64,000 bases of DNA from Symsagittifera roscoffensis (taxonomy: Eukaryota; Xenacoelomorpha; Acoela; Convolutidae), in NCBI RefSeq assembly GCF_963678635.1, contig NC_087064.1, positions 20,696,509 to 20,760,508 of the forward strand. The letters are read 5' to 3'. Below are positions 56,957 to 64,000 of the stretch, one piece after another. The position numbers and the translations under genes were made by a program. The notes beneath the pieces are model-generated. The model was not told where the DNA came from and did not search any database. It worked only from the letters and a program-made list of their open reading frames with translations. Position 1 is the stretch's first letter. Each line of letters starts with the position of its first letter.

Positions 56957-57888
56957 GCAGCTCTGAAAATACTGTTTACATTAAACTATTTTTAACCTTC
57001 AAGCTAATTTAAACTTTTATATTAATTTGTCTGGATTTTTTCTTATAATTTTGATTTAGACATGTACGTTTTGGAAAAAAAACCAATAACTATTGCGAAC
57101 TTAAGTTTAAAAGTCCCAAAAAAAGTCCTAACTTTTTTTGGTTTATTTTTCATTTTCATTTTTATGACTCGTAAATTTCACACAGTTTGGTTAAACATTT
57201 TTAAATTAGTTTAAGAGGATAAAAGTATTTCACTCTAAATCTTGTTTTGAGAAGTCAACTGTGATTGGCTAAATTTCAAGTAAAAATTTGTAAATGATAT
57301 TTGTAAATTGATGTTTCATGGTCAGTTAGATTTGTGAAATTTGAAGTCCTGACAAAAAACTTAGTTGCGAATACTTTTGAAATTTCGTTTTATCAAAAAA
57401 TTGTTCAATTTTATGAATATTTCAATTATTTCCTTCAAAACCGCTCAAAACTGTTTAAAACTGTTCAATCCCGATTACCGAGTGGGGAAAATTTTGAGAC
57501 ATATGAACTATAGTAGGGAAAAAAATTTTAGGCCCTACATTTGATAGGTTTGTATCACAGAACGTTTTGACAGAAATTATTATTTCTTAAAAAAAAACAT
57601 TTGTAAATTAAATTTTGGAAATATATTAACTAGGTGGCAGGTTCAAATTAGATTGCTGGTTTGCTTTTTGTGAAACTTCAAATGGTCTTTTATAATTCAA
57701 TTTGAAAGCCAATTTCGAAGCACTCAAAAGGAAAACGTTCGAGAGTTCGAAAAAACCCAAGATCGATAAGTATAAAACTTCAACTGTTTTCCCATTGAAG
57801 GAACAGTATGTGAAGTTTTAACGTTTTTTTATATATAGGTAAATTTTAAATTGTTTTTTAAATCAATAGGTTTATTTGTGTTACCAAA
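56957..57888. other. AT-rich sequence, nothing recognised
   Basis: Only short frames and A/T runs. Confidence 0.5.
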
Positions 57889-58385
57889 ATGTTTCATTTT
57901 GTAGCAGCTAGCTACCTGTTTTACTGCATCAACACCCTCAAGAGAAACAAAAGTGAGAAAAAGCAGTACGAGAGCATTGGTACAGCAATTCGTGGTCTTT
58001 CCCTTTTCAACAACTTACTGAGCGGGGACAAAACCTTCGTCGATTACTGGAAGAGGGTCCATCGAAGGAGAAAAAAGCGATGGCGTGGTTCCACGTGGTG
58101 AACAACGCCATGAACATTCAAAGAACGAAAAACTGTGTGGAATAGCTGATAAAATTTTTGAAGTCGAAGAAACAGCAGATACTGGCGACTGACTATTGCA
58201 GAAGTGAAGGAACGCCGACTTTTTAAGCCACCTTCTCGACACTGGAGTGCTCATTAATCCTGCAACAAAACGCCTACTCTTCACGAGCAAACAGAACGAT
58301 CCAGAACAGCTCAGGGAATACTCGAATTTCAACTAAAGGACTCAACGGCGGAACGATTTTAGAACCAGGGAGCTAACATTTAAGC
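57889..58385 (+). pseudogene. Unknown element gene fragment with basic segment
   Basis: ATG at 57889 (MFHFVAASYLFYCINTLKRN) is followed by SIGTAIRGLSLFNNLLSGDK and VHRRRKKRWRG, to TGA at 58099-58101. Further protein-like pieces follow in other frames. The part from about 57960 is duplicated at 53515-53935. The family is not recognised. It may be the 5' part of the element whose 3' part is at 58.9-61 kb. Confidence 0.4.
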
Positions 58386-58619
58386 TAGATTGAAAAATTG
58401 TGGCTAAAACATCAGATTTTTTTTTAAATTTTGGAATAAGTTTGGCGGGATAATTAAAATTTGATTGCATATTAGAAATTGAGTAAAAGTTTGATAATTT
58501 TCTTTTATGAATACTGTGTTTGACACTTTTTATGATTTTTGATCATGCTGTACATATTAGATGGATTTTTAAACCTGATGATGCACTAAAACTGTTCGAA
58601 AACCTTTAATCAACTTACA

Positions 58620-59332
58620 TTTTTAACGTAATCGAATACTGGAAACTGTACCAGAGTGCAGAATTGGAGCAGAAGTCTCTCCGATTCAGAATGGGACACA
58701 GAGAAAGAGTAAAAGAGCAGTACTGATTGGTAATATCACGGGCAAACAACAGAGATAATCACAGACAAGAAGGAAGGCTAAAATAAGGCGCGAGCAGGAG
58801 CTGAAGGCAGAGGAAGTGTCTGCGCTTCAAAGACAGGTGTGATCTGGGTGCTAATTGTTTTGCTCTGTACCTTGTGAGTCGTAAAAATTTAAAATGATGT
58901 TACAACAATGAAAGCCATGCATGTTAACGAAGATTTTCGAGTTCTTTCTAAGGCAGATTTTCAAAATCAATATATTCTTGTTCTTGACTTGACTTCACTA
59001 CAGGATGCAGCTGAACAGTTGCATTATCCGGAACGTAGTGGAGAAAGCTTGAGAGAAGAAACGTTTTTCCAATTTCCCTTGAAGCAAGTAACGGAAATGA
59101 TAGTCTTAGTAAGAAGAATATCAAAAGTTCGACGTTGTGCCTCATTAACAGCTTCTGCCGAAACAGAGAAACTAACGTTGATCCTCTGCCTTGTTGTAAA
59201 CAAGGCGTAGAAGAGCAGAACTGTTGGAGAACTGCTTCCAACAGCGTCAGAATAGCTACCGACGTATTGCAAGACACAGAAACTGAAAGAGCGCAGTCAA
59301 TTTTGCAGGAGGAGGAGATGGAACATTGACAA
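58620..59332 (+). pseudogene. Coding remnant of the second copy of the unknown element
   Basis: A basic, GC-richer part (58740-58840, ...KAKIRREQELKAEEVSAL) is followed by LTSLQDAAEQLHYPERSGES (58980-59045) and, in another frame, SFCRNRETNVDPLPCC (59138-59185) and an acidic end at TGA 59327-59329. The last block matches the C-terminus of the protein at 3168-5129 (SFCRNREQKVNVDLLPCC), which ties the two loci together. Stops and shifts are frequent. Confidence 0.6.
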
Positions 59333-61047
59333 AGAGCCGAAAAACAAGATGCAAAAAGAAAAAATTAAAAGATTTTAGAAGTTTTAGAATTTCTAAGCGA
59401 AGAGATCAAAGAAAAACAAAGTGGCAATGCAAGAGAAGATGTTACAACTCGAAATTGTTTTGTGCGTGAGAAAAATTCAAATGAGAAACAAAGCAACCAA
59501 GTTTGCAATTGAAACTGAAAAGAAAACATTTAGTTGAGTTTTGAAGATTAAAGAGTTTGTTGCATTCATAAATTTGCATTAAGATTTTAGTAAGTGGCTT
59601 TACAGACACTTACTATTAATTCAGAAAGGCTTGAGTGGAGAGTATATTAAATTATTCCAATCTGCATGATTCTTTTTAATTTAATTAAGACGACTGATCT
59701 TTTTGTGGTGACATGGAAGGCTTGGATTATCTCTTGATGATGGAGATTATTTCAATGTTCCTTCTAACCACCGAGTTCTTAATTTTAATATTCAGGACCA
59801 GTAACAACTATATTTCCGAAGGGAAAAAGCATCGTAGAATAATTTTAGTTAATTGGTTGGCAGGACGATCCTGCGTACCAACACTTTTTTAACCTAGGAG
59901 AAAAAGTTTTAAATCGTGACATAGACGTTAGAAGTCGTTTTATCTTAAGTTATATCCTCGAAAACGCAGATTAGTGAAAAAATTTGGAAGATTATATTAG
60001 TGTAGTATGATGCCATTTATATTTTGCAGTGAGTTGATATGACGTGGTTAAGAGTGATTTCATGCCTTTTGTAAATTCTGTTCTTTGGCTATGTACCATT
60101 TTGATGAAGACTACAGGACTCAAGAAGGACCTTGACCGGGCTGTCCGGGGAGTATGTGACATTCGACCAGAATAGTCAAAATGCAATTTCGCATTCGAAA
60201 TTTTATTAGAACATCAAATCAAGAAAAATGATGGTTTTTATGAATTAGTGACGTTAATTGAACAATCAGACTAATCGGCATGGGTTAATTTTGACTGACA
60301 TGCTAATTTTTAAATTTTCGATTTGGATGTGAAAGAGACGTAACCTTTTATGATTTCGCACACACCGAAACTGCGAAATCAGAACAACAGTAGTCTCAGT
60401 GACAACAACAACGAGAAAACGGGAGAAGACTGAAATTGTGGTAAGAAATCGTCAGAAACCACTCCGAGTTGTTACGATTGTGCCGCTACAATCGTTACAA
60501 AGCAGTTCACAAGAACCAGGAAGAGTGTTGGGACGACGTGTACAGCCTTCCGAGATGAAATAAGAGCGTTGTTTCTCGGGATTCCAGAATTAGGAAGGGT
60601 CTCAGGAGAGAACTGTAACTTGTCATTTTAGCAACTTTTAGCTTCCCGGAATGTCTTGAGTTAAACTTAATTAACACCAAATTCGTTTTCAGATCATGAG
60701 AAGATAGGAGTTGGGGGAAAGGGTTGATCCATCTTCGATGGAGATGATGATTTTTATCTACTGAACAAAATTAATAGTAATATAATATAATAGTAGCCCT
60801 GTTTTTAGTAGTGAACTCGTGGTCTGGTGATTCTGAGACCCAGCCATGAGCTCACTATTTTGCATATAGTTAGGTTAATCAGAGCGTTTTGATCGAAGCC
60901 GGAAATAGTAACGATTTTTGTCGACCCGATGATAGAAAGACCGTGAGACGGTGAAAAGCATGTAGAGCTGTGTTTAGACGCTAGCCAGTCGTACTAGAAC
61001 CTAATTTTATTTTCCGTCGATATGTACTTCCGGGCGAATGTTACAGG
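59333..61047 (+). other. 3' non-coding region of the second copy of the unknown element
   Basis: It follows the same order of short conserved blocks as 5130-6757: TGTGGTGACATGG near 59706, TTTTAATATTCAGGACC near 59783, a hairpin at 59855-59883, GTCCGGGGAGTATGTG near 60145, AATTAACACC near 60669, TCCATC-TTC-GATGGA near 60730, GTCTGG...GAGAC near 60820, GAGACGGTGAAAA near 60945, GCCAGTCGT near 60986, and GGGCGAATGTTACAG at its end. Confidence 0.6.
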
Positions 61048-61125
61048 CAGGGGTAAACTGAAACCGTTCTTCATGATAAACCGATGATAAAAACTTATTG
61101 AACAGTTCAGCTTTAGTCTTGTCAT

Positions 61126-61829
61126 CTAAGGCTTTGGCGTTGCCAGTCTAAACCTCGGGAGATATAGGCAAAAGCCCCCAGAGAGGTGTTTAAGTAGTTT
61201 GAAAGAATGATTAGTGCTAAGAAAATTAAAAGTAGAAACAAGCAAATTTTTATCAAGTTCTTTAGATTGACTTATATCTTCCTGTAGCGTGAGAAGTTTG
61301 ATAGATGTTTTGTCTCCATTTTGCGCTAACCGACGCTTTTCGATTTCAACATCATGTTTCATCCGCGTAACCGAGTGCTGACCAGGCTATGTTTTTCACT
61401 CTGGTATACCGTTTAATTTAATTTCCAAATTTTTACTGCTATAAGATTGAACAGATCTTGGCTCATTTTTTGGATTAGTAGGCATTGATTTAACGACAGT
61501 GTCGCCCTTAAATGACTCGGTTATTACCTTTTCAATGGTCGCAGGAATTCTTTCCGTGATTGTATTTATAACTTCTTCTACAGAGGGAAGTGAAGCTTTT
61601 TTATTGAAACAAATCAGGCAACGAAAGAGCAACAACTTAGCTTTTGTTATCTTGGGCAGAAGTTCCACAGGAAGACCGGAGCATCCATGTGAATTCAGCC
61701 GTCACAGATATTGCATTGAATCCAGTTCTCGCCACCCCCTTTCTTGCACTTAAGACAATGATCTTCGTCATCTGATGTTGTTGCCTGAGCTCTATCTCCC
61801 ACAGATCCAATCCTTGTTTTCATTGACAT
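61126..61829 (-). pseudogene. PHD-finger LINE ORF1-like protein, broken
   Basis: On the minus strand, ATG at 61829 opens a frame with CLKCKKGGGENWIQCNICDG, the first four ligands of a PHD finger. A TGA stands where the conserved aromatic residue would be, then His, then after a one-base shift FRCLICFNKK gives the last C-x2-C. A coiled-coil-like acidic/basic stretch (VEEVINTITERIPATIEKVI) and the NLEIKLNGIPE block follow, then a further frame (61126-61362) with DVEIEKRRLAQNGD. This order, PHD then coiled coil then an L1-type ORF1 block, fits ORF1 of CR1/L2-like LINEs. It is cut off at the end of the neighbouring element near 61.05 kb. Confidence 0.55.
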
Positions 61830-62130
61830 TCCAATCACTTAAAACGCATGATTAACCCTGTTTACTCATCGAAACTGTCAATTTTCCCACTCGTCCGCTA
61901 TCAAAAAATTGTCGTTGACGTCATGCATTTTGACCGCCATTATGGTCAAATGTCACATTTCACAAACACTCCCATTTTTTCCAAATTGTCCTTTTGAAAT
62001 TTCTTCATTGCGCAAGACCAAGCTTTAAAAAGTGTAGCTCAAGCCAAACTAACAGAGGTGCTACACGCTGACGCGTAATGGAACGGTAGAGAAATAGGCA
62101 AGTTGGTTTGTGAAGAATGTTTGTAATTTC

Positions 62131-62155
62131 CAATGTTGTAACACGTACAACATTG
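62131..62155. other. Perfect 10-bp hairpin
   Basis: CAATGTTGTA-ACACG-TACAACATTG. No element end was recognised beside it. Confidence 0.5.
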
Positions 62156-62859
62156 AAACTTCGAGTACGTTTTAATTGGCTCAGAAGGCCCGGTTCCGCA
62201 AAAATAATTTTGGAATTATTGTTGCAATAATGGAAACCCGGTCCCTAAATTATTTCTTTAACTTGCGCTTGAAAAAGAATTATTTTCCCTAATATTTGTC
62301 TAAGAAAATTATTTATCCGAATTATTTTGAAAACTAATTTTTGGAGACCCTGATCAAATGACAAGGATACTTAACTTTTTCCCCGTTTACAAATTGATTT
62401 AAAGAGTAGCGAAAATTTTAATTGATAAATGATATAAGCGCACATATGATCTCAAAGGGTTTTCTCTTTTCAATGAAATAAAACAGTTCAAAGCAAAATA
62501 TATCAATAAATTTATTCTTGCTTCAAAAAGAGTAGGAAGAGCTGGGAGAAATAGATTTTGTACGAGCTAGTGTTATAATGCCAGAGGAAGGAATAAATGA
62601 GTACAAAATTAGGCGACAACTTGGGATCACAGGCGTGTAGTAGCTGCGTTTCTAGCGTGTTTTGGAAGTGTTAACGTGTTTTGGCAGTCTCGTATTGTCT
62701 GCTGTTGTTTTCGCCCGTCCCCAAATTAAGAGTTTCACCTGTTATCCGGAACTAGAACTTTTTTGGGAAACCAATTTTATTGATTGCACGCGAAGGTCGC
62801 GAACTCGAGTCTCGGCCGGAACCTATTGTACATTTTGCTTTTTATAGAACTTCGTTACG

Positions 62860-62950
62860 TTCCAGAACCCTTCTCGCAGGGTCCAGAGCGCTAAAGCACG
62901 CCATTTCCGAATATAGGGTTTTGGATTCAATCCCCGGCTGGACAGTTTTT
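62860..62950 (+). other. tRNA-derived pol III-like relic
   Basis: AGAGCGCTAAAGC resembles an A-box/anticodon-arm region, and GGATTCAATCCCC followed by GGCTGG resembles a B-box/T-arm and acceptor strand. TTTTTT follows at once (62945-62950), as a pol III terminator would. The cloverleaf is incomplete, so a SINE or decayed tRNA rather than a working gene. A second T-arm-like segment (GGTCGCGAACTCGAGTC) lies at about 62796-62812. Confidence 0.35.
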
Positions 62951-63258
62951 TATGATCTGTAAGAGGCCTAGCCTAATTGTTGTGATAAATTTATTAAATA
63001 GTTTCATGTAATATGATACGCTGATAATGGTACACTTGTAAGAAGAAGGCCCGGTACGGGATTTTAGAGACAAGCTCGTCAAACAACGATACTCCCCCTC
63101 TACCCGGACATCCCCGTCGGAACCTCCACCCGTGAAAAACCAGGTTGTAACCGCTTTCATTTCTTTTTTGTTACTTGTTTTTTACATCCATTTCTCTACA
63201 ATCCATTTTACAATCTTTTCTTTCTCTTGTTTTGCTTCTTTTGTACCCTGTTTAATGA

Positions 63259-63507
63259 ATGTCCGTGTCGAAGTACAGGCCGAAGTGGGTACACAAGCGG
63301 AGCAGGAAACTGGTAATAGGAACCTCAAGGACTAAGTACTGCAGCCCCGAAGATGTCGGAGCCACGGTTCACTCGTACAGAGGTGCAAAGCTAGCCGACC
63401 TTGCCGCTACTGTCTCGCACTACCCCTCGCAGAAACTGAACTGTTTTACTATAGTAGCCGGATTTAATGATAACTCATCTACGGTTTCATACTTTGCTAA
63501 TGATTGA
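63259..63507 (+). pseudogene. Esterase-like (SGNH) fragment of a LINE-type protein
   Basis: An 82-codon frame with HSYRGAKLADLAATVSHYPS, then FTIVAGFNDNS. The pattern of a Gly-rich turn, a helix and a late Gly-x-Asn-Asp is that of SGNH hydrolases (block III region). Some CR1-like LINEs carry such an esterase in ORF1. The N-terminal block with the catalytic Ser is not visible, so it is a fragment. Confidence 0.35.
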
Positions 63508-63619
63508 AGATATTTAAAACATTTGATAATTCATAAGTTTGACCCAATTGTGCTAATTATCACCAAAACCATCCTCTCTGCAAAAAATTACTTCAGAAAC
63601 AGAAAACTTGGTGCTCTAA

Positions 63620-64000
63620 ATAACTCTTTGTTTCGCCTTATTAATACTTTGCAAAACAATTGCTAAACTATCCTATACAATAGCAACTAAAGTTCTCCCC
63701 CATGAAAACCTAACGGCGTACAACTCGTGTCGCCTGATACTTCTGGAAAAAAATCCACGGGTACGGCCCTTTGGTATAGGTGAAGTTCTGAGAAAAATAA
63801 TTGGCAAAACAATCACCCAATATATAAAATCAGACCTTAAAAATCTCGGAAAAAATTTCCAAATCTGCTTAGGCCAGACGTGTGGAATCGAATATGCTAT
63901 CCACAGCTTGAGGAACGAAATTGAGAAACCGGAAACGGACGCCATACTAGTCATTGATGCAGTAAATGCCTTAAACTCGCTCAATAGAGAACTTGCTTTA
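63620..64000 (+). CDS. Reverse transcriptase fragment, 3' partial
   Basis: Open from after TAA at 63617-63619 to the end of the window, without a start codon of its own. KNPRVRPFGIGEVLRKIIGK fits the fingers of a reverse transcriptase (Arg-Pro-x-Gly-x-Gly-Glu), ICLGQTCGIEYAIHSLRNEI the following helix, and AILVIDAVNALNSLNRELAL motif A with the first catalytic Asp. Motif C lies beyond the window. This RT type, with Asp-Ala-x-Asn-Ala-x-Asn-Ser in motif A, is not the gypsy type at 14-22 kb. The clade cannot be fixed from the part seen. Confidence 0.65.
   Translation, partial: MTLCFALLILCKTIAKLSYTIATKVLPHENLTAYNSCRLILLEKNPRVRPFGIGEVLRKIIGKTITQYIKSDLKNLGKNFQICLGQTCGIEYAIHSLRNEIEKPETDAILVIDAVNALNSLNRELAL

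Larger units (their letters stand above)
61830..63258. other. No protein gene recognised; tRNA-like relic and hairpin
   Basis: Contains the hairpin at 62131-62155 and the tRNA-like segment near 62860-62946. Base composition becomes GC-richer after about 62.7 kb. Confidence 0.45.

Noticed and set aside
1-64000. CRISPR arrays, bacterial operons, promoters or terminators
   Set aside because: No spaced direct-repeat array, no Shine-Dalgarno-led gene clusters; introns and animal transposons mark this as eukaryotic nuclear DNA.

Overview
The window is AT-rich animal nuclear DNA, most likely from an invertebrate and possibly a nematode. The host gene has introns with TTTTCAG/GTTTTAG-type acceptors, the transposons are metazoan types (a Metaviridae/gypsy-like element with an env-like gene, a Polinton/Maverick, a PHD-finger LINE ORF1), and there are no operons or Shine-Dalgarno sites. 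The species cannot be named from the sequence alone. Almost everything here is mobile DNA in some state of decay. One host gene can be followed, and it spans about 34 kb.

Layout. (1) 1-6757: a GC-richer set of long intronless reading frames that I do not recognise, open at the left edge, followed by about 1.6 kb of apparently structured non-coding DNA. A decayed relative lies at about 58.6-61.05 kb and shares both the C-terminal Cys-rich motif and the non-coding region, including hairpins whose stems differ in sequence but keep pairing. This is the best candidate for an undescribed element family. (2) 8510-42355: exons of a trypsin-fold (S1-like) gene in which all three catalytic residues are replaced (His to Ser, Asp to Ser, Ser to Ala). 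It ends in a mucin-like Ser/Thr tract of about 290 residues and an unrecognised C-terminal domain. (3) 10219-33181: a 23-kb LTR retroelement inside the first visible intron of that gene. It has about 983-bp LTRs, gag with a zinc knuckle, an A_AAA_AAA slippery site, protease, RT, RNase H, a broken integrase, an env-like gene and several unknown overlapping accessory frames. An in-frame 3708-bp tandem duplication covers the gag end to RNase H. (4) 33.2-43.4 kb: the remaining introns and last exon, peppered with copies of a roughly 535-bp hairpin-ended repeat and a TIR element. (5) 43.5-52.2 kb: a badly decayed Polinton/Maverick (zinc-finger protein, packaging ATPase, integrase, capsid-like proteins). 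(6) 52.25-58.4 kb: a mosaic of duplicated blocks from a further element family, plus a 574-bp tandem duplication. (7) 61.1-64 kb: LINE-like remnants (PHD-finger ORF1 on the minus strand, esterase-like and reverse-transcriptase fragments on the plus strand) and a tRNA-like pol III relic.

How it fits together: the pseudoprotease gene keeps an open reading frame with consistent splice phases over exons 2-4, although its first visible intron is about 26.7 kb and holds the retroelement. The retroelement is not autonomous as it stands: its gag, pol and env frames carry stops and frameshifts, the RT active-site motif is altered and the integrase core is partly deleted. All functional calls were made by reading translated frames and motifs by eye; no database search was possible.
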